Below are positions 1 to 8,921 of a stretch of DNA of 64,000 nt, in pieces. Positions within the stretch are counted from its first letter, which is position 1. Each line of letters starts with the position of its first letter. Source of the stretch: Crenobacter intestini (lineage in GTDB: Bacteria; Pseudomonadota; Gammaproteobacteria; Burkholderiales; Chromobacteriaceae); assembly GCF_004919095.1 (NCBI RefSeq), contig NZ_STGJ01000010.1:62001-126000 (forward strand). Direction: 5' to 3'. The notes under the pieces are model-generated. The model saw only the letters and a list, made by a program, of their open reading frames with translations. It did no database searches and was not told the origin of the DNA. Made by a program: the position numbers and the translations under genes.

Positions 1-2254
1 CTTCAACGCGACCAACTACACGAGCCGGGTCAAGGCGGGCAACCTAGCGCTGGTGTCGCAGTCGTCGGCGCTTTGCACGGCGATGCTCGACTGGGCCGAC
101 AGCAAGGGGATCGGCTTTTCCAGCGTGATCTCGGTGGGCACCGCGCTCGACGTCGACTTCGGCGAGATTCTCGACTACCTGGTCGCCGACAGCTTCACGC
201 AGGGCATCCTGCTGCACGTCCACCATATCCACGACGCGCGCCGTTTCATGAGTGCGCTCAGGGCCGCCGCGCGTACCAAGCCGGTGGTGGTGATCAAGTC
301 CGGCCGCCACGACGACGAAGAGGCGGCCGAGCTGACGCTGCACCCGCACATGCTCGAGAGCAGCGACGTGTTCGACGCCGCGCTCTCGCGCGGTGGCGTG
401 CTGCGCGTGCAGACCATCGCCCAGCTGTTTACCGCGGCCAAGGTGCTGGCCGCCAACTACCGGGTCGGCGGACGGCGGCTGGCGATCGTCACCAACGGCA
501 TCGGTCCGGGCGTGCTCGCCGCGGACAGCGCGCGCGCCAACGGGGTCGAGCTCGCCCGCCTGTCGCCCGAGACCGTTGCCCGCCTCGACGACGTGCTGCC
601 GCGCAACTGGTCGCGCGGCAACCCGGTCGACATCATCGGTGACGCCTCGCCGGTGCGCTTTCGCAGCGGGGTCAAGGCCTGCCTGGACGACCCGGGCGTC
701 GACGGCGTGCTGGTGGTCTTCACGCCGCAGGCCGGCACCGACCACCTGACCACCGCCCAGTTGATGGTCGGGCTGCAGCGGGAGACCGGCAAGCCCATCT
801 TCCTGTCGTGGCTGGGCGACGCCAAGGTGTCCGAGAGCCGCGAGCTGTTTTCCAAGAACAAGTGCGCGCACTTTAGGGCGCCCGAGTTCGCGATCGAGGT
901 TTTCCGCAACCTCGCGGCCTACCACGAGAACCAGCAATTGCTGCTGCAGACGCCGGGGCCGCTCGAGGGCGAGCGGCGCGCGCCCGACCTGGCCGCCGCG
1001 CGCGAGGTGATCGACGGCGCGCTCGCCGAAGGGCGTCGCCTGCTCTCCGAGCGCGAGTCCAAGGCGGTGCTCGCCGCGTTCGGCGTGCCGGTCAACCGCA
1101 CCGAACTGGCCCGCAGCGAGGACGAGGCGATCGCGCTGGCTGCCGGGATCGGCTACCCAGTGGTGCTCAAGGTCGACTCGCCCGACATCATCCACAAGTC
1201 GGACGTCGGCGGGGTCGAGCTCAATATCGGCAACGAGGCGAGCCTGCGCCAGGCGTGGGCCGGCATTGTCGAGGGGGTGCGCCGGCTGCGCCCGGACGCG
1301 CGGCTCTCCGGCATTTCGGTGCAAGCCATGAAGAAGCGCGGGCACGCGCGCGAGGTGATGGTCGGCGTCAGCCACGACGAGACCTTCGGCCCGGTCATGC
1401 TGTTCGGCGCCGGCGGCATCGCGGCCGAGGTGCTGCAGGACTACGCGCTGTCGCTGCCGCCGCTGAACGACTACCTGGTCGGGCGCATGGTCGCGCGTAC
1501 CCGGGTCGGCAAGACGCTGGGCGCGTTCCGCAACCTGCCGGCGATCGACCAGGACGCGTTGCAGGAGGTGCTGCTCAGGGTCTCGGAGATGGTGTGCGAG
1601 CTGCCGCAGATCCGCGAGCTGGACGCCAACCCGCTTCTGGTCGACGAAAACGGCGTGCTCGCGCTGGACGCGCGCATCATCGTGCAGGCGGTCGAGCCCG
1701 ACACGCTGCGTTACCGCCATATGGCGATCATGCCGTACCCGACGCACCGCGTCAGCGAGGCCGCCCTGACCGATGGCACGCGCGTGCGAATCCGCCCGAT
1801 CCGTCCGGAGGACGCGCAGATGCAGCAGGCGTTCGTGCGCAACCTGTCCGACGAGAGCCGCTACAACCGCTACCTGTCGAGCATCAAGCAGCTGTCGCAG
1901 CAGATGCTGGTACGTTTCACCCAGCTTGATTACGACCGCGAGATGGCGCTGGCGATGGTGCGCGACGGCGAGGCGGGCGAGGAAATGCTCGCCGTCGCCC
2001 GCTACATCACCGACCCGGACATGGCCTCGTGCGAGTTCGCGCTCGAGGTTGCCGACAACTGGCAGGGCAAGGGGATCGGCCAGCTGTTGATGGGGGTGCT
2101 GTTCGACGCGGCGCGCGAACAGGGGCTGACCACCATGCGCGGCGAGGTGCTGGCCGCCAACAAGGGTATGCTCAAGCTGATGCACCGGCTGGGCTTCGAG
2201 GTGCAGACGCATCCGGAGGACCGCGCGCTGACCATCGTCAGCAAGCCGCTGTAG
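1..2254 (+). CDS. Pat-type bifunctional acyl-CoA synthetase / GNAT protein acetyltransferase (5' end outside window)
   Basis: The reading frame is open from base 2 (Phe-Asn-Ala-Thr) with no start, so the gene begins before the window; about 750 residues are visible. The order is the end of an NDP-forming acyl-CoA synthetase CoA-binding/Rossmann part (LALVSQS near visible residue 14), an ATP-grasp part (about 345-560) and a C-terminal GNAT domain (about 590-750) with the acetyl-CoA loop QGKGIGQLL. This order matches the Pat/YfiQ lysine acetyltransferases, which acetylate and silence acetyl-CoA synthetase in the cytoplasm. In true ADP-forming synthetases the phosphohistidine lies in an SHTG motif; here the equivalent stretch reads TLHPHMLESSD, so synthetase activity is doubtful, as in known Pat proteins. 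A plain ADP-forming acyl-CoA ligase fused to GNAT is the alternative. Confidence 0.85.
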   Translation, partial: FNATNYTSRVKAGNLALVSQSSALCTAMLDWADSKGIGFSSVISVGTALDVDFGEILDYLVADSFTQGILLHVHHIHDARRFMSALRAAARTKPVVVIKSGRHDDEEAAELTLHPHMLESSDVFDAALSRGGVLRVQTIAQLFTAAKVLAANYRVGGRRLAIVTNGIGPGVLAADSARANGVELARLSPETVARLDDVLPRNWSRGNPVDIIGDASPVRFRSGVKACLDDPGVDGVLVVFTPQAGTDHLTTAQLMVGLQRETGKPIFLSWLGDAKVSESRELFSKNKCAHFRAPEFAIEVFRNLAAYHENQQLLLQTPGPLEGERRAPDLAAAREVIDGALAEGRRLLSERESKAVLAAFGVPVNRTELARSEDEAIALAAGIGYPVVLKVDSPDIIHKSDVGGVELNIGNEASLRQAWAGIVEGVRRLRPDARLSGISVQAMKKRGHAREVMVGVSHDETFGPVMLFGAGGIAAEVLQDYALSLPPLNDYLVGRMVARTRVGKTLGAFRNLPAIDQDALQEVLLRVSEMVCELPQIRELDANPLLVDENGVLALDARIIVQAVEPDTLRYRHMAIMPYPTHRVSEAALTDGTRVRIRPIRPEDAQMQQAFVRNLSDESRYNRYLSSIKQLSQQMLVRFTQLDYDREMALAMVRDGEAGEEMLAVARYITDPDMASCEFALEVADNWQGKGIGQLLMGVLFDAAREQGLTTMRGEVLAANKGMLKLMHRLGFEVQTHPEDRALTIVSKPL

Positions 2255-2298
2255 CGTGGCGGGCGTTGCCCCCGGCCGCGCGCGGCGGGATTAAACGC

Positions 2299-2328
2299 TT
2301 GCCAGATAAGGAAAAACTGCCATAGAAT
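2299..2328 (+). promoter_or_regulatory. Predicted sigma70 promoter of rpsP-rimM-trmD-rplS
   Basis: TTGCCA (2299-2304) and TAGAAT (2323-2328) are separated by 18 bases, in an AT-richer gap between the Pat gene and rpsP. Expected transcription start is near 2335, giving a leader of about 37 bases before the S16 start codon, with AAGGA at 2358-2362 as ribosome binding site. Seen in sequence; activity is inferred. Confidence 0.5.
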
Positions 2329-2371
2329 TGCACGCTTTTCTACGTTCCGAATTTTTCAAGGACAAACGACA

Positions 2372-2623
2372 ATGGTAGTGATCCGTCTGTCTCGCGGTGG
2401 TTCCAAGAACCGTCCGTTCTACAACATCGTTGTAACCGACTCCCGCAGCCGCCGCGACGGCCGCTTCATCGAGCGCGTTGGCTTCTACAACCCGGTCGCC
2501 AACGAGAAGGAAGAGCGCGTCCGCTTCGCAATGGACCGCGTCAACCACTGGATCGGTACCGGCGCCCAGGTGACCGACTCCGTCGCCAAGCTGCTCAAGG
2601 AGCAGTCCAAGGCGGCTGCCTGA
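2372..2623 (+). CDS. rpsP: 30S ribosomal protein S16
   Basis: 83-residue protein beginning [20 protein letters not shown], the S16 signature, and ending in a short lysine/alanine tail. Length fits the family (about 80-90). S16 binds 16S rRNA and is needed for small-subunit assembly. ATG 2372 is preceded by AAGGA at good spacing. It is the first gene of the conserved rpsP-rimM-trmD-rplS operon, which couples ribosomal proteins to 16S maturation and tRNA methylation; rimM starts 26 bases downstream. Confidence 0.98.
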   Translation: MVVIRLSRGGSKNRPFYNIVVTDSRSRRDGRFIERVGFYNPVANEKEERVRFAMDRVNHWIGTGAQVTDSVAKLLKEQSKAAA

Positions 2624-2649
2624 TCCGTCCTGAATTGAAGACGGAAACC

Positions 2650-3156
2650 ATGCGCAGCGAAGACCTGGTGGTCATGGGCTATATCAGCGGCGCCTTCGGC
2701 GTCCGCGGCTGGGTGAAGATCCACGCGGATACCGAGTACGCCGATAGCCTGTTCGACTACCCTGTCTGGTGGCTGGGCAAGGATGGCAGCTGGTCGGCGT
2801 ATACCTTCGAGGAAGGTGCCGTCCAGCCCAAGGCGCTGGTGGCCAAGCTCGAGGGGGTCAGCGGCCGCGACGCGGCGCACGCGCTGCGCGGTTGCGAGAT
2901 CGCCGTTGCCCGTGCCGAGCTGCCGGCAGCCGGTGAGGGGGAATACTACTGGACCGACCTGATCGGCCTTGAAGTGTTCAACCCGGCCGGCGAGCGACTG
3001 GGCAAGGTGAAGAACCTGATGCAGACCGGGGCCAACGATGTACTGGTCCTCGACGATCATGGCAAGGAACGCCTGCTGCCCTTTGTCGAGCAGGTGGTCC
3101 TCGAAGTCGATCTTGCCGGTGGCCGGCTGACGGCCGACTGGGGGCTCGACTACTGA
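2650..3156 (+). CDS. rimM: Ribosome maturation factor RimM
   Basis: 168 residues with an N-terminal beta-barrel ([15 protein letters not shown]) and a C-terminal PRC-barrel ([14 protein letters not shown] followed by [17 protein letters not shown]). RimM helps 16S rRNA processing and assembly of the 30S head by binding S19. I chose ATG 2650 over an upstream in-frame TTG (2635) because the S16 stop is only 26 bases away and the conserved part starts right after. The stop codon overlaps the trmD start by one base (TGATG), suggesting translational coupling. Confidence 0.96.
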   Translation: MRSEDLVVMGYISGAFGVRGWVKIHADTEYADSLFDYPVWWLGKDGSWSAYTFEEGAVQPKALVAKLEGVSGRDAAHALRGCEIAVARAELPAAGEGEYYWTDLIGLEVFNPAGERLGKVKNLMQTGANDVLVLDDHGKERLLPFVEQVVLEVDLAGGRLTADWGLDY

Positions 3157-3923
3157 TGCTGATCGACGCCATCTCGCTGTTCCCGGAGATGTTCGACGCG
3201 GTCACCCGTTTCGGCGTCAGCCGGCGGGCAGTCCAGATCGGCGTCTGCGACTTCGCGGCGTGGAATCCCCGCGATTTCACCCACGACAATTACCGCACCA
3301 TCGACGACCGGCCTTACGGGGGCGGCCCCGGCATGGTGATGATGATCGAGCCGCTGGCCGCGGCGATCGGCGCCGCGCGTGCGCGGCAGGCCGCAGCCGG
3401 CGTGGCGGACAGCCACGTGGTCTACCTGTCGCCGCAGGGCACGCAGCTTAGCCACCGCAAGGCGGTCGAGCTGTCGGCACGGCCGGGGCTGATCCTGCTG
3501 TGTGGGCGCTACGAAGGCGTCGACGAGCGGCTGATCCGTACCGAGGTCGACGAGGAAATTTCCATCGGCGACTACGTCCTCTCCGGCGGCGAGCTGCCGG
3601 CGATGGTGCTGACGGATACGGTGCTGCGTTTGCTGCCCGGGGTATTGGGTGACGCCCAGTCGGCGGACGAGGATTCGTTCGCCCACGGCCTGCTCGATTG
3701 CCCGCACTATACGCGGCCCGAAGAGTATCAGGGCATGCGGGTGCCGGATGTATTGCTGTCCGGCAATCATGCGCTGATCGCCAAATGGCGGCTCAAGCAG
3801 TCGCTGGGAAGGACGTGGCAACGTCGCCCGGAACTGCTCGAAGGTCGTCCGTTTACAAAACAGGAATCTCGGCTGCTGGCAGAGTACCAGCAGGAACAAG
3901 ATTCCCAAAAACCGGAGCATTAA
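3156..3923 (+). CDS. trmD: tRNA (guanine-N1-)-methyltransferase TrmD
   Basis: 255 residues, typical TrmD length. It methylates G37 next to the anticodon using S-adenosylmethionine and so protects the reading frame. Diagnostic segments are [19 protein letters not shown], the trefoil-knot SAM site [14 protein letters not shown] and [16 protein letters not shown]. It begins on the last base of the rimM stop codon and is followed by rplS after a single base, so the four genes are surely co-transcribed. Confidence 0.98.
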   Translation: MLIDAISLFPEMFDAVTRFGVSRRAVQIGVCDFAAWNPRDFTHDNYRTIDDRPYGGGPGMVMMIEPLAAAIGAARARQAAAGVADSHVVYLSPQGTQLSHRKAVELSARPGLILLCGRYEGVDERLIRTEVDEEISIGDYVLSGGELPAMVLTDTVLRLLPGVLGDAQSADEDSFAHGLLDCPHYTRPEEYQGMRVPDVLLSGNHALIAKWRLKQSLGRTWQRRPELLEGRPFTKQESRLLAEYQQEQDSQKPEH

Positions 3924-3924
3924 G

Positions 3925-4293
3925 ATGAACCTGATCCAGCAACTGGAAAACGAAGAAATCGCCCGCCTGGGCAAGACCATTCCCGAATTCGCACCGGGCG
4001 ATACCGTTATCGTCCAGGTGAAGGTGAAGGAAGGCAACCGTGAGCGTTTGCAGGCTTACGAAGGCGTGGTGATCGCCAAGCGCAACCGTGGCCTGAACAG
4101 CTCGTTCATCGTGCGCAAGCTGTCCGCCGGTGAAGGCGTTGAGCGTACCTTCCAGACCTACTCCCCGCTGGTGGCTTCGATCGAAGTCAAGCGCCGCGGT
4201 GACGTGCGTCGCGCCAAGCTGTACTACCTGCGTGGTCGTACCGGCAAGTCCGCACGCATCAAGGAAAAGCTGCCGGCCCGCAAGGCTGGTTAA
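3925..4293 (+). CDS. rplS: 50S ribosomal protein L19
   Basis: 122 residues, beginning [17 protein letters not shown] and containing [20 protein letters not shown] and [20 protein letters not shown], the L19 core. L19 sits at the interface of the large and small ribosomal subunits. It is the last gene of the rpsP operon and is followed by a strong intrinsic terminator at 4333-4360. Confidence 0.98.
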   Translation: MNLIQQLENEEIARLGKTIPEFAPGDTVIVQVKVKEGNRERLQAYEGVVIAKRNRGLNSSFIVRKLSAGEGVERTFQTYSPLVASIEVKRRGDVRRAKLYYLRGRTGKSARIKEKLPARKAG

Positions 4294-4332
4294 TGCAGCA
4301 GGGTGGAGCATCGCTTCACCTGCCGCGACCCG

Positions 4333-4360
4333 AAGCGCAAGGCATGCCTTGCGCTTTTTT
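4333..4360 (+). terminator. Intrinsic terminator after rplS
   Basis: Perfect hairpin AAGCGCAAGG-CATG-CCTTGCGCTT followed by a run of six T. It ends the ribosomal operon 23 bases before the ogt start codon. Confidence 0.9.
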
Positions 4361-4382
4361 CATGCCTGTAAGGAGCGCCGTG

Positions 4383-4853
4383 ATGGACGCCTACGACGCG
4401 GTGATCGCCACCCCTTGCACCCGGCTCGGGCTGGTGTGCGCGGACGACGCGCTGCTGCGCGTCGACTTCCTGACGCCGGACGCGCCGCTGGTCACGCCTG
4501 CCGCCGGCTCGCTCGCCGCGCGGGCCGCGGCTGAACTGGACGCCTGGTTCGCCGACCCGCGCTTTCGCTTCACGGTGCCGCTCGCGCCGCGCGGCACGCC
4601 GTTCCGCCTGCGTGTGTGGCAGGCGATCGCCGGGGTGCCGCCGGGCGAGGTCGTCAGCTACCAGACGCTGGCGCAGCGGGTGGGGTCGGTCGCGCGCGCG
4701 GTCGGCACCGCCTGCGGCGACAACCCGCTGCCGATCTTCATCCCGTGCCACCGGGTGGTCGCCGCGCGGGGGCTGGGCGGATTCAACCATTCGACGGACG
4801 GCGGCATGCTGTCGGTCAAGCGCTGGTTGCTTGCGCATGAACGAAGACCTTGA
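4383..4853 (+). CDS. ogt: Methylated-DNA--[protein]-cysteine S-methyltransferase
   Basis: 156 residues. This suicide repair enzyme removes the alkyl group from O6-methylguanine onto its own cysteine. The active-site motif is IPCHRVV with Cys122, followed by GGFNHSTDGGMLSVK, which shapes the pocket; the helix-turn-helix DNA-binding segment VVSYQTLAQRVGS lies before it. An in-frame ATG exists at 4293, but ATG 4383 has AAGGAG at 4370-4375 and follows the rplS terminator, so I place the start there. The end overlaps xerD by 17 bases. Confidence 0.93.
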   Translation: MDAYDAVIATPCTRLGLVCADDALLRVDFLTPDAPLVTPAAGSLAARAAAELDAWFADPRFRFTVPLAPRGTPFRLRVWQAIAGVPPGEVVSYQTLAQRVGSVARAVGTACGDNPLPIFIPCHRVVAARGLGGFNHSTDGGMLSVKRWLLAHERRP

Positions 4854-5721
4854 ACTGATCGACCTGTTCGTCGACCACCTGCTGCTCTCCGACGGGCTGT
4901 CGCGCAACACGCTCGACGCGTACCGGCGCGACCTTGCCAAACTCGCCGCGCGGCTGGACGGGGAGGGGGGCGGCCTAGCGACGGCCGGTGCCGAGGCCCT
5001 GGCAGCCGCCCTGCAGCCGCAGGACGGCGAAAAGCCGGCCACCCGCGCGCGGCTGATCGCCGCCTGCCGCCGTTTCTACCTGTTCCTGTTCGATAGCGGG
5101 CAGCGTGCCGACGACCCGGCGCAGCGCCTGAAGGGGCCGCTACCCAGACGCACGCTGCCGCGCACGCTCAGCGAGGCGGACGTCGACGCGCTGCTGGCGG
5201 CGCCGGATACGGCGACGCCGCTGGGGCTGCGCGACCGGGCGATGTTCGAGCTGATGTACGCGACCGGCCTGCGGGTGTCCGAACTGGTCGGCCTGCAGTT
5301 GTCGGAGTTGGACCTGGCCGCCGGCGTGGTGTCGACCATAGGCAAGGGCAACAAGCAGCGGCTGGTACCGATGGGCGAGCCCGCCCAGCAGTGGCTGGCC
5401 GTCTATCTGGCCGAGGCGCGCCCGCTGTTGCTGTCGGGGCGCGCCTGCGAAGAAGTGTTCGTGACGGTGCGCCGCGCCGGGATGACGCGGCAGATGGCGT
5501 GGCAACTGGTCAAGCGCTACACCGGCATGCTGGGCCTGACGGGCGTCAGCCCGCACACGTTGCGCCACGCGTTCGCGACCCACCTCGTCAACCACGGCGC
5601 CGACCTGCGCGTGGTCCAGCTATTGCTCGGCCACGCCGACATCTCGACCACGCAGATCTACACGCATGTCGCGCGCGAACGCCTGCGCGCCTTGCACGCG
5701 CGCCATCACCCGCGCGGCTGA
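4837..5721 (+). CDS. xerD: Site-specific tyrosine recombinase XerD
   Basis: 294 residues, the usual XerD length. The N-terminal SAM-like domain has SRNTLDAYRRDL; the C-terminal catalytic domain holds Arg146 (ATGLRVSEL), His240-x2-Arg243 (HTLRHAFATHL), His266 (LLGHADIS) and the nucleophile Tyr275. XerD with XerC resolves chromosome dimers at dif near the terminus. The start lies inside the ogt 3' end (17-base overlap), so expression is probably coupled. XerC is the alternative, but the YRRDL stretch favours XerD. The 3' end overlaps the converging EamA gene by 16 bases. Confidence 0.93.
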   Translation: MNEDLELIDLFVDHLLLSDGLSRNTLDAYRRDLAKLAARLDGEGGGLATAGAEALAAALQPQDGEKPATRARLIAACRRFYLFLFDSGQRADDPAQRLKGPLPRRTLPRTLSEADVDALLAAPDTATPLGLRDRAMFELMYATGLRVSELVGLQLSELDLAAGVVSTIGKGNKQRLVPMGEPAQQWLAVYLAEARPLLLSGRACEEVFVTVRRAGMTRQMAWQLVKRYTGMLGLTGVSPHTLRHAFATHLVNHGADLRVVQLLLGHADISTTQIYTHVARERLRALHARHHPRG

Positions 5722-6629
5722 TCGTGCCCGCCGCCGCCGGCCCAGTAGAGCCCGGCAAGCACCGCGCTGGCGCCGGCCAGTTGCAGCGCGCCCAGCGCCT
5801 CGCCGAACATCAGCCAGGCGAGTGCGGCCGAGATCACCGGCTGCAACAGCAGCAACAGCGAAGCCGAAGATGCCGGCAGGGCGGCGAAACCCTTGCCGAC
5901 CAGACCCTGTCCTGCGCAGTGCACGCACAGCGCCATCATCAGCAGGATGCCCCACGCCATCCAGCCTTGCGGCCACCAGTGTTCGCCCGAGATCAGCATC
6001 AGGGGTGCCAGCGTCAGCGTCGCGGCGAGGCTGCTCTCCAGCATCACCGTCTCGAAGCGGCCGCCGGCCATCGCCGGCTTGAGCGCGAGAAAGTAGGCGG
6101 CGTAGAACACCGCCCCCGCCAGCGCGATCAAGTGTCCTTCGAACACGGCGCCGGAGCCTGCACCGGCGCTCTCGCCCAGCGCGAGCAAGGACGCGCCGCC
6201 GACGGCGAGCAGCATGCCTGCACTGAGCCGGGCACCCGGGCGTTCGCCGAAGGCAAACCAGGCGAACAGGGCGATGAAGACCGGCGCCAGGTTGTCGATC
6301 AGCGTGGCGTTGGCGACGCTGATCATGGTCAGCGACTGGTTCCACAAGGCGAGGTTGAGGCCGAGGCAGGCGCCGGCGACCCACGCCCAGACGCGGTGGT
6401 GCCGGCCGGCTTCAGGCGTGCGGACGGGTACCCCGGCGAGGCGGCCGTACATCAGCAACAGCAGGACGGGTTGGGCGAGCAGCAGGCGGTAGAAGGCCGA
6501 GGCGATCGGCCCGACATGCGACAGGCGCACCAGGAGCGGCGACGCGGCGAGGCAGCAGACGCCAAGCGTCAGTTGCACGAGCGCGCGCCGCTGCGCCGGG
6601 TGCGGCGCAAAGGCGGTCAGCGTGGACAC
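5706..6629 (-). CDS. DMT (EamA) family transporter
   Basis: 307 residues with about ten hydrophobic segments in two tandem EamA halves, the first starting near residue 15 and the second near residue 160. Proteins of this drug/metabolite superfamily export small metabolites across the inner membrane; the substrate cannot be read from sequence. It lies 70 bases downstream of the glutathione S-transferase gene on the same strand and could share its transcript. The 3' end overlaps xerD tail to tail. Confidence 0.85.
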   Translation of the reverse strand: MSTLTAFAPHPAQRRALVQLTLGVCCLAASPLLVRLSHVGPIASAFYRLLLAQPVLLLLMYGRLAGVPVRTPEAGRHHRVWAWVAGACLGLNLALWNQSLTMISVANATLIDNLAPVFIALFAWFAFGERPGARLSAGMLLAVGGASLLALGESAGAGSGAVFEGHLIALAGAVFYAAYFLALKPAMAGGRFETVMLESSLAATLTLAPLMLISGEHWWPQGWMAWGILLMMALCVHCAGQGLVGKGFAALPASSASLLLLLQPVISAALAWLMFGEALGALQLAGASAVLAGLYWAGGGGHDQPRG

Positions 6630-6699
6630 GGAGCGGTTCCAAAAACCGCAGCTTAAAACAGGTGTGCTTGCTCGCTGTTGACGCAGCGCAAGCGGCGTC

Positions 6700-7305
6700 T
6701 CAGGCCGGGCGGGTCTCGGCGAACGCCGGCCGGGCCGCGAGCTTGTCGGCGTGCTGGGCGAGTACCGGGTGGCGTTCGCGCCAGTCGAGTTCGGGCAGGC
6801 GCAGGCTGACGTAGTCGAGGCAGCAGCCGCAGGCGATGTCGGCGATGCCGTACGCCTCGCCGTTGCACCAGACGCGCTCGCCGAGCGCGTCGGCCATCGC
6901 GGCGAGGCCGCGCTCGACTTTTTCCAGCTGGCGTTCGATGCTCGCGGCGCTCTGCAAGGCTTCCGGGCGACGCCGTTCGATGACGGCTGCGACCAGCGCG
7001 TCGCACACGCCGTCGGCCAGCGCTTCCCAGCGGCGGGTCTCGACCAGCGCGCGCCGCTCCTGCGGGTAGAGGCGGGAGACCGGCGAGATGCTGTCGAGGT
7101 ACTCGGCGATCACGCGCGAGTCGAACAGCGTGCTGCCGTCGTCCAGCTCGAGTACGGGGACCTTGCCCAGCGGGTTGTAGCGGGCGACGGCTTCCGCGTC
7201 ATCCCACGGAGACAACTCGACGACGGGGCAGTCGATCTTTTTTTCGGCCAGCACGATGCGGGCCTTGCGGGCGAACGGACTGGTAGGGGAGGAAATCAGC
7301 TTCAT
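6700..7305 (-). CDS. Glutathione S-transferase family protein
   Basis: 201 residues. The N-terminal thioredoxin-like domain opens with MKLISSPTSPFARKARI, where a Ser/Cys-type catalytic residue is expected, and contains the glutathione-binding turn GKVPVLELDDGSTLFDSRVI. The C-terminal helical domain contains AYGIADIACGCCLDYV. The length and start resemble the YibF-like bacterial GSTs. Its substrate is unknown. It lies downstream of a SIMPL-domain gene on the same strand. Confidence 0.9.
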   Translation of the reverse strand: MKLISSPTSPFARKARIVLAEKKIDCPVVELSPWDDAEAVARYNPLGKVPVLELDDGSTLFDSRVIAEYLDSISPVSRLYPQERRALVETRRWEALADGVCDALVAAVIERRRPEALQSAASIERQLEKVERGLAAMADALGERVWCNGEAYGIADIACGCCLDYVSLRLPELDWRERHPVLAQHADKLAARPAFAETRPA

Positions 7306-7326
7306 GATGCGTGCAGGGAAATGGAC

Positions 7327-7346
7327 AGGACGGCTGGCGCCGTCCT
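7327..7346 (-). other. Stem-loop after the SIMPL gene
   Basis: AGGACGGC-TGGC-GCCGTCCT forms a perfect 8-bp stem in the 73-base gap between the SIMPL and GST genes. No convincing U-tract follows on the minus strand, so it may be a weak terminator or only an mRNA-end structure. Confidence 0.4.
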
Positions 7347-7378
7347 TGCCCTAACTGTAACGCGGCGCGTGCCGGCTG

Positions 7379-8062
7379 TCACTGCAGTTCTACGCGAGCG
7401 CTCGCGTCGACGCCGATGCGGCTGACGCCCGGCTGCCAGTTGACCGGGGCCGGTGCGCCGGCCTCGGCGTTGGCGACGGCGAACTTGGCCTGCGCGAACA
7501 CCGGCATCGGCGCGCCGCCGCCCGGACCGTTCAGCGTCAGCTCGCGCACCGCCTGGCGCGGCTTGCCGAGGCTGCGGCCGACCACGCGCGCCTGCGCGTC
7601 GATGTCGGCGAGCGCCTCGGGGATCAGTGCCTGCTGCGCCGCGCGGCGCGCCGACTCCGAGACCTGGAAGCCGATGCTCTCGATCAGCATGAAGCCTTGC
7701 AGGCGGGCGACCAGCTCGGACGCCGCTTGCAGGTCTCGGCCGCTGACCGTCACGCTGGCGCGGCCGCGCCAGCCGTTCACCTTCCTGTCCTTGCCGTATT
7801 CGGGCCAGCTGTTGTAACCGGCCTGCGCGAAGGAAAGCTGCGGGTAACGCGCGGCCTCCTTGCGCGCGCGCTCGAGCGCACCGCCCAGCTCTCGGGCGAG
7901 GACGGCCGGACTTGCTGCGTCGGCCTGCACGTAGAGGCGGGCGACCATCTCGTCGTTGGCGATTTCTCGCGAGGCGTTGGCGCTCAGGTTGAGCACCACC
8001 GGCTCGGCCAGCACGGAGGCACACGGCAACAGGGCGGCGAAGGCGAGGCCGTATAGCTTCAT
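7379..8062 (-). CDS. SIMPL domain (DUF541, YggE-like) exported protein
   Basis: 227 residues. The first 20 or so (MKLYGLAFAALLPCASVLA) form a cleavable signal peptide, so the protein is periplasmic. The remainder matches the SIMPL/DUF541 pattern: an N-terminal strand with LNLSANASREIANDEMVARL, and a central GRASVTVSGRDLQAASELVA. YggE-type proteins are linked to oxidative stress tolerance, but the biochemical role is unknown. ATG 8062 is chosen because it starts the signal peptide and is preceded by GGAG; a longer in-frame extension lacks coding character. Confidence 0.85.
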   Translation of the reverse strand: MKLYGLAFAALLPCASVLAEPVVLNLSANASREIANDEMVARLYVQADAASPAVLARELGGALERARKEAARYPQLSFAQAGYNSWPEYGKDRKVNGWRGRASVTVSGRDLQAASELVARLQGFMLIESIGFQVSESARRAAQQALIPEALADIDAQARVVGRSLGKPRQAVRELTLNGPGGGAPMPVFAQAKFAVANAEAGAPAPVNWQPGVSRIGVDASARVELQ

Positions 8063-8126
8063 GGCAATGCTCCATGGATCAAGGTGCGATGTTTGCCATG
8101 ATAGCCGCACAAGGGGCCGCCCGCAC

Positions 8127-8921
8127 TCAGCCCAGCAACAGCGCGTCGTCGTCCACCGTCTCGCCGCGGGTCTTCTCGAACATCGACAACAGGTCGGCCA
8201 CCTGCATGCGCGCGCGCGTCTCCCCGTCCACGTCGAGTACCACCCGCCCCTGGTGCAGCATCACGGTGCGCCCGCCGTGGTCGAGCGCCTGGCGCATCGA
8301 GTGGGTGACCATCAGCGTGGTCAGCCTGTTTTCCTGCACGATGCGGTCGGTCAGCTCGAGCACGAAGGCGGCGGTCTTCGGGTCGAGCGCGGCGGTGTGC
8401 TCGTCCAAGAGCAGGATGCGCGAGGGCTGCAGGGACGCCATCAGCAGGCTGACCGCCTGGCGCTGGCCGCCCGAGAGCAGGCCCATGCGGTCTGCCAGCC
8501 GGTTTTCCAGGCCGAGCCTGAGGGTGGCGAGCTTGTCGCGGAACAACTCGCGCTGCGCCTTTTTCACCGCCGGGCCGAGCCCGCGGCGCTGCCCGCGCTG
8601 CCAGGCGAGCGCGAGGTTCTCCTCGATGGTCAGCGCCTCGCAGGTACCGGCCATCGGGTCCTGGAACACGCGGGCGACCAGGCCGGCGCGCTGCCAGCTC
8701 GGCAGGCGGGACACGTCCTGGCCGTCGATCGCCAGCGTGCCGCCGTCCGGCGTCACGTCGCCCGAGATCGCGTTGAGGAAGGTCGACTTGCCAGCGCCGT
8801 TGCTGCCGATCACAGTGACGAACTGGCCGCTTTCTATGGTGAGCGACAGTCCGCGCAGCACCGGGTTTTCGATCGGCGTGCCGGGGTTGAAGGTCTTGGT
8901 CAGATTGTGGGCGGCGAGCAT
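8127..8921 (-). CDS. ABC transporter ATP-binding protein (TrpXYZ-like importer)
   Basis: 264 residues. Walker A GSNGAGKST (near residue 40), signature LSGGQRQA, Walker B ILLLDEHTAALD and the switch histidine in TLMVTHSMRQAL are all present, so it should be an active ATPase. Its ATG overlaps the stop of the upstream permease by one base (TGATG), showing that it is the third gene of the substrate-binding protein - permease - ATPase operon. The family is the one paired with PF04392-type binding proteins. Confidence 0.93.
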   Translation of the reverse strand: MLAAHNLTKTFNPGTPIENPVLRGLSLTIESGQFVTVIGSNGAGKSTFLNAISGDVTPDGGTLAIDGQDVSRLPSWQRAGLVARVFQDPMAGTCEALTIEENLALAWQRGQRRGLGPAVKKAQRELFRDKLATLRLGLENRLADRMGLLSGGQRQAVSLLMASLQPSRILLLDEHTAALDPKTAAFVLELTDRIVQENRLTTLMVTHSMRQALDHGGRTVMLHQGRVVLDVDGETRARMQVADLLSMFEKTRGETVDDDALLLG

